A DNA stretch of 64,000 nucleotides from contig NZ_CP013141.1 of the NCBI RefSeq assembly GCF_001442535.1, positions 499,160 through 563,159 on the forward strand, given 5' to 3'. Positions 27,510 to 36,271 of this stretch are shown piece after piece. This DNA comes from Lysobacter antibioticus. GTDB taxonomy: Bacteria; Pseudomonadota; Gammaproteobacteria; Xanthomonadales; Xanthomonadaceae. A program made the translations under genes and the position numbers. Position 1 is the stretch's first letter. Every line of letters begins with the position of its first letter. A model generated the notes under the pieces. The model worked only from the letters and a program-made list of their open reading frames with translations, did no database searches and had not been told where the DNA came from.

Positions 27510-28418
27510 TTAGCTCAGGGCGATGCGCGCCCACAACGGCAAGGTCAGCAGCGACAGCAGCAGGCCGTAACCGACCATCGCCGCGGCCAGGCGCGGGGCG
27601 AGTTGGTGGGCGATGGCCAGGGCGCCGGCGGTGACCATCGGCGGCATCGCCGATTCGAGCACGGTGGTGCGGGCCATCGCGCCGTGCAGGCCGAGCAGCG
27701 GCACCAGGGCCCAGGCCAGGGCCGGCATCAGCGCCAATTTCAGCGCCAGGCCAGACAGCAGCGGCTTGAGTTCGTCGCGCGGCAGGGCCAGCTTCACCGA
27801 CAGGCCGATGGTCAGCATCGCCAGGGGCAACAGGGCGTCGGACAGGCGTTGCAGGCCGCCGGCGATCCAGCCCGGCGGCTCGACCGGCATCACCGTGAAG
27901 CCGATCGACAAGGCCCACAGCGGCGGGAAGCGCACGATCCGGCGCAGCATGTCGGCGGCGCTGGGCCGCTGGTCGCCGCCGTAGCGCGCCAGCACCCACA
28001 GGCCGAAGGTCGACAGCATCAGGAAGGCGCCGAACTGGTCGTAGACCACCGCATACGGCAAGGCGTCTTCGCCGATCAGGGCGCGGGTCAGCGGGTAACC
28101 GAGAAAGCTGGTGTTGCCGAGGGCGACGGTGAGCAGCAGCACCGCATGCTCGTCGCGACGGAACTTCAACCAGCGCGACAACGCGCCGACGCAGGGCACG
28201 GTCGCGGCCAGCAGCAGCCACGGCACCGCGGCGATGCCGAGCAAGGCCGGCTCCAGGTGCAGGCGCGGCGCGTAGCGCAACACCGCCGCCGGCAGGCAGA
28301 CGTAGAGCACGACCAGGTTCAAGGTCTGCGCGGCGTTGTCGGGCAACACGCGCGAGCGCTGGAACAGGTAACCCAGCGCCAGCATGGCCAGCACCAGGGC
28401 GAAGGCGTCGAAAGCCAT
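27510..28418 (-). CDS. AEC-family transporter (auxin efflux carrier family)
   Basis: The 302-residue product has about ten hydrophobic helices. The conserved AEC motif is seen as VALGNTSFLGYPLTRALIG, with PLAMLTIGLSVKL in the second half. Bacterial AEC members move small organic acids such as malate or malonate. I start it at the ATG at 28418 (MAFDAFALV), which puts the first helix at the N-terminus. An ATG at 28451 is an alternative; neither has a clear ribosome binding site, and longer versions run into repeat DNA. Confidence 0.85.
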   Translation of the reverse strand: MAFDAFALVLAMLALGYLFQRSRVLPDNAAQTLNLVVLYVCLPAAVLRYAPRLHLEPALLGIAAVPWLLLAATVPCVGALSRWLKFRRDEHAVLLLTVALGNTSFLGYPLTRALIGEDALPYAVVYDQFGAFLMLSTFGLWVLARYGGDQRPSAADMLRRIVRFPPLWALSIGFTVMPVEPPGWIAGGLQRLSDALLPLAMLTIGLSVKLALPRDELKPLLSGLALKLALMPALAWALVPLLGLHGAMARTTVLESAMPPMVTAGALAIAHQLAPRLAAAMVGYGLLLSLLTLPLWARIALS

Positions 28419-28544
28419 GGATGGGACCGCGAACGTCGGACGGTAGGGCATGGTCGCGGTTGCGCGGCGCGGGCTCAAGACGGCTTTCGGGTTAGACGAG
28501 GGTGGCGGGCGGTTTGCCTGGTGAGATGGGTTGGAAGCAAGAGC

Positions 28545-28705
28545 AAGAGCAAATCCCCCCTGGCCCTCTTTTCCAAAGGGGGGAAGTGCATCGGGTGGGG
28601 CGCGCAGGGCTCGCGTTCGATGCGTGCTTGCTGCGGTGGTGTCGGCGGTTGCCCCCTCTGGCAAAGGGGCGGTGCCCGCGCAGCGGGCGCGGGGGATTTG
28701 CTCTC
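28545..28705. repeat. GGGGGATTTGC / C-G arm palindromic repeat block
   Basis: The stretch begins AAATCCCCCCTGGCC, has a palindrome CCCTCTTTTCCAAAGGGGGG, a central spacer, then CCCCCTCTGGCAAAGGGG, GCCCGCGCAGCGGGCGCGGG and GATTTGCTC. The ends are inverted (AAATCCCCC against GGGGGATTT), as in a small palindromic repeat. Related blocks lie at 14.56-14.70 and 37.09-37.29 kb. No gene is seen in it. Confidence 0.65.
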
Positions 28706-28766
28706 GCTTTTAGGAAGCCGCCCATCCGCGCGCCGTATCATGTCGCGTCCACGGAAGAACGGCCCC

Positions 28767-30257
28767 ATGAGCGAACTGCAAGACCTGACGGCGCTGATCC
28801 GCGCCAACACCGCATTGATCGTGATCGAGACCCGCGACGAGTCGCGGGTGATCGAGCTGTTCCGCCAGGTGCTGATGAACGTGTGGCGGGCGCTGTACCG
28901 CTGGTCGATCACCGAAGGCCTGCGCCGGGTCGATTTCGACCGCGACGACGAAGAGACCGAGGTCGCGCCGGACATCTCCAACACCTTGCAGTCGATCCGC
29001 GACGCCGACCAGCGCGGCATCTACCTGATGTTCGATGCGCACCCTTACCTGGGCTACGCCAGCACTCAGCGCCAGTTGCGCGAGATCGTCCAGCGCCGCG
29101 GTTGCCAGCCGCACGTGCTGGTGTTGATCGGACACAAGGTGGAGTTGCCGCCGGACCTGGAATCGCTGGCGGTGCGCCACCGGCCGAGCCTGCCGGACGC
29201 CAATGCCCTGCTCAAGCTGGTGCGCGAGGAAGCCGAGAACTACATGCGCGAGCACGGCGGGCGTCGGGTCGAAAGCGATGCCGACGTGGTCAAGCAGATC
29301 GTGCGCAACCTGCAGGGCCTGGACCCGGTCGACGCGCGGAGGATCGCGCGCCACCTGATCTTCCGCGACGGCGCCATCGGCCCGGACGACCTGCCCGAGC
29401 TGGCCAAGCTCAAGTTCGAGCTGCTCAACCGTTCCGGCCACCTGCATTACGAATACGACAGTGCGCGCATGAGCGAGGTCGCCGGCGCGCGCCGGATCAA
29501 GCGCTGGATCGAACAGCGCCGCGGCGTGTTCGTCAGCGGCGATGCGCCGCCGGGGCTCGACCCGCCGAAGGGCATCCTGCTGCTCGGCGTACAGGGCTGC
29601 GGCAAGTCGATGATCGCCAAGGCGGTTGCGGCCGGCTTCGGCGTGCCGCTGGTGCGCCTGGACTTCGGCACCCTGTACGACAAGTTCCACGGCGAGACCG
29701 AGAAAAACCTGCGCGCGGCGCTGAGTTCGGCCGAGCAGTTGTCGCCGGCGGTGCTGTGGATCGACGAGATCGAGAAAGGTCTGGCCGGCGACGGCGGCGA
29801 CAGCGACGGCGGAGTGTCGCGGCGCGTGCTCGGTTATCTGCTGACCTGGATGGCCGAGCGCAAGTCGCGGCTGTTCCTGGTCGCCACCGCCAACCAGATC
29901 GAGGCCCTGCCGCCGGAACTGTTGCGCAAGGGCCGTTTCGACGAGATCTTCTTCGTCGACCTGCCGGTCGCCGAGGTGCGCGAGGAATTGTTCGCCAGCC
30001 ATCTGCGCAAGCGCGCGCTGAAGCCGGAAGGGTTCGATCTGGCCGGGCTCGCCCAGGCCAGCGACGGTTTTTCCGGCGCCGAGATCGAGCAGGCCATCGT
30101 CGCGGCGATGTACGCCGCGCATGCGGCGAACACGCCCTTGGCGGATTTCCAGTTGCGCGCCGAGCTCAAGCAGACCCGGCCCTTGTCGGTATTGATGGGT
30201 GAACAAGTCACCGCTCTGCGCGAATGGGCGCGTGGGCGCACGGTCGCGGCGGACTGA
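28767..30257 (+). CDS. AAA+ ATPase, Ycf46-like
   Basis: The 496-residue product has an N-terminal alpha/beta domain (LIRANTALIVIETRDESRVI) and a C-terminal AAA module: Walker A GVQGCGKSMIAKAV, Walker B VLWIDEIEKGL, sensor 1 LFLVATANQIEALP, and arginine-finger region LLRKGRFDEIFF. This layout fits the Ycf46/AAA group found in cyanobacteria and proteobacteria, whose role is poorly known (stress or CO2-related in some). The ATG at 28767 follows GGAAG; an in-frame ATG at 28740 is possible but has a weaker site. Confidence 0.88.
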   Translation: MSELQDLTALIRANTALIVIETRDESRVIELFRQVLMNVWRALYRWSITEGLRRVDFDRDDEETEVAPDISNTLQSIRDADQRGIYLMFDAHPYLGYASTQRQLREIVQRRGCQPHVLVLIGHKVELPPDLESLAVRHRPSLPDANALLKLVREEAENYMREHGGRRVESDADVVKQIVRNLQGLDPVDARRIARHLIFRDGAIGPDDLPELAKLKFELLNRSGHLHYEYDSARMSEVAGARRIKRWIEQRRGVFVSGDAPPGLDPPKGILLLGVQGCGKSMIAKAVAAGFGVPLVRLDFGTLYDKFHGETEKNLRAALSSAEQLSPAVLWIDEIEKGLAGDGGDSDGGVSRRVLGYLLTWMAERKSRLFLVATANQIEALPPELLRKGRFDEIFFVDLPVAEVREELFASHLRKRALKPEGFDLAGLAQASDGFSGAEIEQAIVAAMYAAHAANTPLADFQLRAELKQTRPLSVLMGEQVTALREWARGRTVAAD

Positions 30258-30287
30258 GGGGGCTGGCAAGGACCACGAGGGGCGGCG

Positions 30288-30854
30288 ATGCGTTTGTTAG
30301 TAATCGATTGGTGCAGGCACTGGCAAGGCGCGCAGCGACAGCGGCCGCAGGCGCATCGGTTCGCGCTCGATCATCCGAAGCTCGCCTTCGCCTTGATCGT
30401 CGGCCTGGGCAACGGCAATTACGAGGAGGCCTGCGTCGAAGCGGATTCGCCGCAGGCGCTCGAGGGCTGGCGGGCTATGCTGATCCAGGTCGGCAGCGCC
30501 GTACCGGTCGAGCCCGACGCGGCGATGCGCGCCTCGCGCATGTATCGCCCCGGCTACGACGCCTACGATCAGGCCGGCAATTGGTTCTTCGTCAATCCGC
30601 GGCCGCGGCCGGAACTGTTCCAGGACGGCCCCGAATACGAAGGTTATCTGGCCGAGTTCGCGCGACCGGAGGACGAGGCGCGGTACTCGCCGCCGCAGAC
30701 GCCATCAAGGCTTCGTCCTGGCATTGTGGCCGCGGCGCCTACGCCGGCAGCGCCGCGCAGCGGTTCACGGCGCGCGCTCGGAATCGCGGTGTTGATGGTC
30801 GCGGCGGTCGTCGCCGCGATGGTCTTGCTGCGCGGCTTCGCGGCGAGCGCTTGA
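30288..30854 (+). CDS. Hypothetical protein with C-terminal membrane anchor
   Basis: The 188-residue product starts at an ATG behind GAGGGG, 31 bases after the AAA+ gene. The first 130 residues are a soluble domain with several conserved-looking aromatic stretches (LVIDWCRHWQGAQ, YRPGYDAYDQAGNWFF). A Pro/Ala-rich linker leads to one C-terminal membrane helix (ALGIAVLMVAAVVAAMVLL). The tail-anchor topology suggests a cytosolic domain held at the membrane. I recognise no family. Co-transcription with the AAA+ ATPase is possible. Confidence 0.7.
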   Translation: MRLLVIDWCRHWQGAQRQRPQAHRFALDHPKLAFALIVGLGNGNYEEACVEADSPQALEGWRAMLIQVGSAVPVEPDAAMRASRMYRPGYDAYDQAGNWFFVNPRPRPELFQDGPEYEGYLAEFARPEDEARYSPPQTPSRLRPGIVAAAPTPAAPRSGSRRALGIAVLMVAAVVAAMVLLRGFAASA

Positions 30855-30885
30855 CCGGTCCACCGATCAAGCGCCGGCCGCCGCT

Positions 30886-31239
30886 TCAGTCGCGGCGTTT
30901 CACGTACACCCACGCGCGCCGCCCCGACGCCAACTCGGCCTGCACACGTTCGTAGTCGTCCACTTCGTAGGCGTCGGCATGGGCCAGTTCCTCGGCGGTG
31001 ATCGCGAACACCATGCCTTCGACGCGGTCGTGCGGGTCGCCGCTGGCTTCGAGGATCGGGTGATAGGCCTCGCCGCTGGTGGCGACGACCTGCGCGTCTT
31101 CGATCTTCACCATCGTGCGGCGATAACCGACCAAGGCGTCGGCCTCGCCTTGGAGCAGACGGCCGAAGGTGGCCTGCTGCACGCCGGTCTGTTGCAAGGT
31201 GCCGTAGGAGAACAAGGATTCGGTGCTTGCGGGGGGCAT
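30886..31239 (-). CDS. Gamma-glutamylcyclotransferase-like (AIG2/GGCT fold) protein
   Basis: The 117-residue product has the GGCT substrate-binding signature FSYGTLQQTGVQ near the N-terminus and the acidic helix around ELAHADAYEVDDYERV, whose glutamate corresponds to the catalytic position of GGCT-like enzymes. Relatives release 5-oxoproline from gamma-glutamyl compounds. It lies on the same strand as an ATP-grasp gene and a gamma-glutamyltransferase further on, so a gamma-glutamyl theme is possible. The start follows CGGAG. Confidence 0.85.
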   Translation of the reverse strand: MPPASTESLFSYGTLQQTGVQQATFGRLLQGEADALVGYRRTMVKIEDAQVVATSGEAYHPILEASGDPHDRVEGMVFAITAEELAHADAYEVDDYERVQAELASGRRAWVYVKRRD

Positions 31240-31282
31240 GCGGACTCCGTTGCGCCGCCTCGCGGCGGCGCGATGCAGAAGC

Positions 31283-32266
31283 TTATCCGGCGGCGAGCGT
31301 CGCCGATTCGCGCACGCTCGGCCAGCGTCGCGCCAGTTGTGCGGCGAACATCTCCGCCGCCGGCGGATATGCGGCGAAGTGCAGGAAGGGTTCGATGAAT
31401 TCCAGTTCCATCAGGCGGAAGCCGTCGGCGGTCATCACCCCGTCCACGCGCACATAGGCCTGGTCGCGATAGCCCAGGGCGGCCACGGCGTCGAGCGCGT
31501 GCCGGGCCGCGGCGAGAATCGCCGGGTCGGGCTCGGTCAAGCTCGCACTGCCGCCGAAATCGGTCTGCACGCGGTAATCGCCGGCGCTGGGTTTCTTGAG
31601 CACGGCGTGGCTGTAGTGGCCGTCGAAGAACATCAGCGACCACTCGCCCTCGGCGACGATCTCGGGCATGAACGGCTGCACCAGATAATCGAGATCGCGC
31701 GGCAGCGCCGCGAGCAACTCGGCGAAGGCGGCCTCGCCGACCCGGCCGCGCATGGTATGCCAGGCGCCGCCGCTGACCGTGGGCTTGATCACCACGTCCT
31801 GGCCGGACATGGGCGCGACCGCCTCGGCGAGCGCATCGCCGGGCGCCGACACGGTCGGGATGATCGCGACATCGCGAGCGGCGAGTTCGAGCAGGTAGCG
31901 CTTGTTGCTGTTCCAGCGCAGCAAGGGCAGTTCGTTGGCGATCGGCAGGCCGAGGGTTTCGATCTGGTCGTACCAGGCGAGGAAGTCGTCGTAGTGGCGG
32001 AAATAGTCCCAGGTGGTGCGGACCAGGACGGCATCGAAGCGGGTCCAGTCCACCGCCGGGTCGTTCCAGACGCAGGCGACCGGCTCGATGCCGTGCCCGC
32101 GCAGGGCGTCGACGAGACCGGCGTCGTCGGGATGGAACTCGGCGTAGACGGTCGAGGTGACCAGGGCGAGCTGGAAGCCGTTCGGCGACGCAGCGCTGAT
32201 GGCGCCGATCGCGGCACCGGGATGGATGTTCGCGTCGTCGGACGCGGTGTGGGAAACAACGGGCAT
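31283..32266 (-). CDS. ATP-grasp domain protein
   Basis: The start at 32266 has a strong GGAGG site. The 327-residue product has the ATP-grasp pattern: an N-terminal pre-ATP domain (DAVLVRTTWDYFRHYDDFLA), the central lysine strand DVVIKPTVSGGAWHTMRG, YLVQPFMPEIVAEGEWSLMF, and the C-terminal metal-binding stretch VRVDGVMTADGFRLMELEFI. Members ligate a carboxylate to an amine or thiol using ATP. The motif order resembles glutathione synthetase/RimK-like folds, but the substrate is not evident. It is 43 bases upstream of the GGCT-like gene. Confidence 0.85.
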   Translation of the reverse strand: MPVVSHTASDDANIHPGAAIGAISAASPNGFQLALVTSTVYAEFHPDDAGLVDALRGHGIEPVACVWNDPAVDWTRFDAVLVRTTWDYFRHYDDFLAWYDQIETLGLPIANELPLLRWNSNKRYLLELAARDVAIIPTVSAPGDALAEAVAPMSGQDVVIKPTVSGGAWHTMRGRVGEAAFAELLAALPRDLDYLVQPFMPEIVAEGEWSLMFFDGHYSHAVLKKPSAGDYRVQTDFGGSASLTEPDPAILAAARHALDAVAALGYRDQAYVRVDGVMTADGFRLMELEFIEPFLHFAAYPPAAEMFAAQLARRWPSVRESATLAAG

Positions 32267-32473
32267 GACGCCTCCATGATCGGGAGGGCGCCCTTGTCTC
32301 GGCATCGCGGATCGAGCGTGGCGGAACGCGTCGGTTCCGTCGCAGCACCCCTCGGTCCGGACTGCGGATGGCCCGGGGGCGATCCGCAACTGGTGCGCGG
32401 CGTCGTGGCGACGCCGCGCGAATAGTGTTCGATAGCACGGTCGGCGCTGTCAATCGCGCGGCGATGTTTTTGG

Positions 32474-32543
32474 GTAGGAGCGGCGCGAGCCGCGACTGCG
32501 CCGGTTCATGAGGTTGCGCGGTCGCGACTTGCGTCGCTCCTAC
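32474..32543. repeat. Inverted pair of REP palindromes (BIME-like)
   Basis: The plus-strand REP (32474-32500: GTAG head, GCGGC/GCCGC stem, loop GCGA) faces a minus-strand REP (32517-32543: GCGAC/GTCGC stem, loop GCAA). Together they can fold into one long hairpin. The pair lies between ATP-grasp and ggt genes on the minus strand, just past the ggt stop. Confidence 0.8.
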
Positions 32544-32562
32544 CCTTGAAGCCGGCGCCTTC

Positions 32563-34293
32563 TCAGTAGCCCGCGGCTTGGCCGTCCTTGCGCGATTCGC
32601 TGGCGCCGACGTAGCCGCCGTGGGGGTTGACCATGATCGCCTGGTAGCCGCCGTAAGGGCCGTGGGCGAAGCGCACGCTGTGGCCGCGGCGCATCAGCTC
32701 GCGCACGGTCTCGTAGCTGAAGCCGGTCTCCAGGTCGAGTTCGCCGCCGTCGCTCATGACCGTGGCCTGGCCGGCCGGTTCGGTGGAACCGTCGTGCTGC
32801 AGACGCGGGGCGTCGCCGGCTTCCTGCAGGTTCATGCCGAAGTCGATCAGGTTGATCACGATCTGGGCATGGCCCTGCGGCTGCATCGCCCCGCCCATCA
32901 CCCCGAACGACAGCCAGGGTTTGCCGTCCTTGGTCACGAACGCGGGGATGATGGTGTGGAACGGCCGCTTGCCCGGCGCGAACGAATTGGGATGGCCTTG
33001 CTTGAGCACGAACTGCTCGCCGCGGTCCTGGAAGATGAAGCCCAGGCCCGGCGGTGCCATGCCGCTGCCCATGCCGCGGTAGTTGGACTGGATCAGCGAC
33101 ACCATCATGCCGTCGGCATCGGCGACGGTCATATAGATGGTGTCGCCTTCGTCGAGTTCCTTCGGTGTCGCCGGCTGCACTTCGCGCAGGGCCTTGTCCA
33201 TCGAGATCAGCTTGCGCCGTTGCGCGGCGTAGTCCTTGGAAATCAATTTCGCGACCGGCGACTTCGAGAACGCCGGGTCGGCGTACCAGCGCGCGCGGTC
33301 GGCGAAGGCGAGCTTCTTGGCCTCGGTGAACAGGTGCAGGTGCTCGACGCTGCCGAAGCCGTAGGACTTCAGGTCGTAGGGTTCGAGCAGGTTGAGGATC
33401 TGCAGTGCGGCGATGCCCTGGCCGTTCGGCGGCAGTTCCCAGACGTCGTAGCCGCGGTAGTTGGTGCTGACCGGTTCGACCCACTCGCCGCGATGGGCGG
33501 CGAGGTCGTCGTAACTCAGGAAACCGTCGTTGGCCTTGAAATAGGCGTCGATGGTGTGGGCGATCTCGCCCTTGTAGAACGCATCGCGCCCGCCCTTCGC
33601 GATCTGCTCCAGGGTGCTGGCGAGGTTCGGGTTCTTCCACATCTCGCCGGTGCGCGGGGCGCGGCCGTCGATGGTGAACTGCTCCTTGAAGCCCGGCCAC
33701 TTCGACAAGCGCGGCACCGAGGCGTTCCAGTAATAGGCGATGACCTCGTGCACCGGATGGCCGTCGCGCGCATAGCGGATCGCCGGCGCCAGGTTCTCGG
33801 CCATCGGCTTGCGGCCGAAGCGTTCGTGCAGGGCGAACCAGCCGTCGACGGTGCCGGGTACGGTCACCGGCAGCGGGCCGTGCGGCGGAATGTCCTTGAG
33901 CCCGCGCTTTTGGAACTCGGCCAGGGTCAGCGACTTGGGCGAACGGCCCGAGCCGTTGTAGCCGTAGAGCTTCTGGGTTTTCGGGTCCCACACGATCGCG
34001 AACAGATCGCCGCCGATGCCGTTGCCGGTCGGCTCCATCAGACCAAGCGCGGCGTTGGCGGCGATGGCGGCATCGACTGCGCTGCCGCCGGCCTTCATCA
34101 CGTCGAGCGCGATCTGGGTGGTCAGCGGGTGCGAGGTCGCGGCGATCGCGTGCGGGGCATAGACCTCGCTGCGGGTGGCGAAGGCCTTGCCGCTGATGCG
34201 GTCGGCGGCGGGGGCGGACAGCGGCAGGCCGAGCGCGCAGGCCAGGGCGAGCAGCGCCAGGCCGCGGCGTGGCGCGGTGATCGGTCGGGACAT
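32563..34293 (-). CDS. ggt: Gamma-glutamyltransferase
   Basis: The 576-residue precursor has a signal peptide (GLALLALACALGLPLSAPAA) for export to the periplasm. Large-subunit motifs include SHPLTTQIALDVMKAGGSAV and MEPTGNGIGGDLFAIVWD. The self-cleavage site lies before T385 in EGDTIYMTVADADG, which becomes the catalytic threonine of the small subunit, followed by GVMGGAMQPQGHAQI. The enzyme cleaves or transfers gamma-glutamyl groups of glutathione and related peptides. The start at 34293 follows GGAGAGG; the frame is open further upstream only through a GATTCCC repeat. Confidence 0.92.
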   Translation of the reverse strand: MSRPITAPRRGLALLALACALGLPLSAPAADRISGKAFATRSEVYAPHAIAATSHPLTTQIALDVMKAGGSAVDAAIAANAALGLMEPTGNGIGGDLFAIVWDPKTQKLYGYNGSGRSPKSLTLAEFQKRGLKDIPPHGPLPVTVPGTVDGWFALHERFGRKPMAENLAPAIRYARDGHPVHEVIAYYWNASVPRLSKWPGFKEQFTIDGRAPRTGEMWKNPNLASTLEQIAKGGRDAFYKGEIAHTIDAYFKANDGFLSYDDLAAHRGEWVEPVSTNYRGYDVWELPPNGQGIAALQILNLLEPYDLKSYGFGSVEHLHLFTEAKKLAFADRARWYADPAFSKSPVAKLISKDYAAQRRKLISMDKALREVQPATPKELDEGDTIYMTVADADGMMVSLIQSNYRGMGSGMAPPGLGFIFQDRGEQFVLKQGHPNSFAPGKRPFHTIIPAFVTKDGKPWLSFGVMGGAMQPQGHAQIVINLIDFGMNLQEAGDAPRLQHDGSTEPAGQATVMSDGGELDLETGFSYETVRELMRRGHSVRFAHGPYGGYQAIMVNPHGGYVGASESRKDGQAAGY

Positions 34294-34398
34294 GCGGGGC
34301 CTCTCCAGGTGAACCCCGACCATAACGCAGCCCGGCGACCGCGCGCCTGGGCCGAAGGTTGACCTCCCTCCAACTCCCGCCCCCCTGTTTCGCTCTCG

Positions 34399-34492
34399 GA
34401 CTCCCAACTCCCAACTCCCAACTCCCAACTCTCGATTCCCGACTCCCGACTCCCGACTCCCGATTCCCGATTCCCGATTCCCGACTCCCGAG
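34399..34492. repeat. Short-period array of CTCCCAA / GATTCCC units
   Basis: About 94 bases of imperfect 7-base units, first ACTCCCA then GACTCCC and GATTCCC. They lie in the divergent gap between ggt and the lipase gene. Similar GATTCCC units occur at 14431-14456. Slippage-prone and probably neutral. Confidence 0.7.
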
Positions 34493-34584
34493 ACCTAGGG
34501 CTAACCCTAGCTCGGGCACGTACCAGCTGTTTCTGCACAAATCGCGTCCATACGCTGCGTTCAAGTATCCAGGGGGTGGCCGCG

Positions 34585-36090
34585 ATGAGCTTTCCAGAGT
34601 TCGACAGTGCGTTCCGTTTCGCCCAGTTGCCGAATCTGATCGATCACCTGCTGCACCCGCAGCCGTCGTCGCAGCCCCTGCCGCAGGACACCGCGCCGCC
34701 GCTGACCCTGGCCAGCGCACCGGTCGAGCTGCCGTATTCGCCGCACGCGCCGGTCGACACCGCCTCGCAAGAACCCTTCAGCGAGCAGCTCTACGGCCAG
34801 CAGCCGCAGAAGGCCATCGACACCTCGCTGGCCGAGCTGTCCAGCGACGTCTACAAGACCGACGGCGCCGGCACCGCCGGCTGGACCCGGCTCACGCCCG
34901 AGCAGTTGCTCGACCTCAAGGGCCCCGACGGCAAGCCCGCCGGTATCGACCCGGCCTCGCTGGAAACCGAGGGCACCGGCTTCCGCGCCGCGGTCTACAC
35001 CAACAACAACGGCCAGTACGTGGTCGCCTTCGCCGGCACCAACGGCTTCAGTCCGTTCGGCGACGGCGACATCGCCAACGACGTCGGCCAGGGCCTGGGC
35101 TTCGACACCAGCCAGTACAAGCAGGCGGTCGCCTTGGCCAAGGAAGCCGAGGCAGCGTTCGGCGACAACGTCGTGTTCACCGGTCACTCGCTCGGCGGCG
35201 GCCTGGCCTCGACCGCGGCGCTGGCCACCGGCAACACCGCGGTGACCTTCAACGCCGCCGGCCTCAGCAACGACACCTTGCGCGACCTGGGCTTCAGCCC
35301 GCACGACGCGCGCTCGCAGGCCGAGGACGGCCAGATCCGCCGCTACAACGTCGACGGCGATCCGCTGACCGGCGTGCAGCAGAGCGTCGAGGTGCTCAAC
35401 GGCACGCCCGACGCGGTCGGCTACGAACTCAATCTCAAGCATCCCGAAGGCTGGCCGAACGTGCTCAGCGCGCACGGCGCGGCGACCGTGATCGAGGCGA
35501 TGAAGACCCAGACCCCGACGCCGACCGAGAGCATCGAAGGCGACGAACTCGGGGTGCTCGACCGCATGGCCGAGACCGGTTCGGAAACCGCGATCGACCT
35601 GCTCGGCGACGGCGCCCAGGAGGTCATCGACCTCGGCGTCGACGCCTTCAACGTCGGCTACGACTTCGGCGGCGACCTCGACGGCGTGATCAACAACGAA
35701 TACGCCGACGGTCGCTATATCGACGGCACCTTCAAGCTCACCGGCGACCTCGCCGAGGGCACGCTGAACCTGGCCGGCGACGTCGGCCGCGGCGGCTTCA
35801 ACCTGGTCGGCGACGTCGCCGAAGGCAGCGGCGAACTGGCCGGCGGCCTGATTCGCGATCTCGGCGAATACGTCGGCCTCAAGGATGCCGGCGACACCCT
35901 CGGCGGTTGGATCGAGGACGGCGGCCAGATCCTCGGCGACGTCGCCGAAGGCGCCGGCGAGCTGACCGAGATCGTGTTCGACGGCCTGGGCACGGCGACC
36001 GAGGCCACCCTCGACTTCGCCGGCGATGTCGCCGAAGGCACGGTCAAGGTGTTGGACGACGTCGGCAGCTTCCTCAATCCGTTCGATTGA
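34585..36090 (+). CDS. Class 3 lipase-like protein with repetitive GDVAEG tail
   Basis: The ATG at 34585 follows AGGGGG. The 501-residue product has no signal peptide. Its alpha/beta-hydrolase core (about residues 80-310) shows YVVAFAGTN, the nucleophile elbow TGHSLGGGLASTAA (S202), a likely aspartate in RYNVDGDPLTG, and a histidine in VLSAHGAATV, the class 3 lipase pattern. The C-terminal 180 residues are acidic and repetitive: GD(L/V)xxG units begin at residues 387, 398, 409, 451 and 480, the first three exactly 11 apart. A following ankyrin lipoprotein gene suggests a toxin/immunity pair. I see no XVIPCD-type T4SS signal. Confidence 0.8.
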   Translation: MSFPEFDSAFRFAQLPNLIDHLLHPQPSSQPLPQDTAPPLTLASAPVELPYSPHAPVDTASQEPFSEQLYGQQPQKAIDTSLAELSSDVYKTDGAGTAGWTRLTPEQLLDLKGPDGKPAGIDPASLETEGTGFRAAVYTNNNGQYVVAFAGTNGFSPFGDGDIANDVGQGLGFDTSQYKQAVALAKEAEAAFGDNVVFTGHSLGGGLASTAALATGNTAVTFNAAGLSNDTLRDLGFSPHDARSQAEDGQIRRYNVDGDPLTGVQQSVEVLNGTPDAVGYELNLKHPEGWPNVLSAHGAATVIEAMKTQTPTPTESIEGDELGVLDRMAETGSETAIDLLGDGAQEVIDLGVDAFNVGYDFGGDLDGVINNEYADGRYIDGTFKLTGDLAEGTLNLAGDVGRGGFNLVGDVAEGSGELAGGLIRDLGEYVGLKDAGDTLGGWIEDGGQILGDVAEGAGELTEIVFDGLGTATEATLDFAGDVAEGTVKVLDDVGSFLNPFD

Positions 36091-36271
36091 CGGCCCCGGG
36101 TTCGACTGACGGCCCTGGGGCGGCCGCGGTGACGGCACGGGCGCGGCCTGTGCGGCGGGCCGCGCCGTCGCGTCTGTGCGTGAACGGCATCGGCTTCTCT
36201 TACCCGCCGGCGCGGCTGCGTTACGATCCGGCCATCCGACCACGGTCGTCTTCCAGAGCAGGCGCCTCGTC

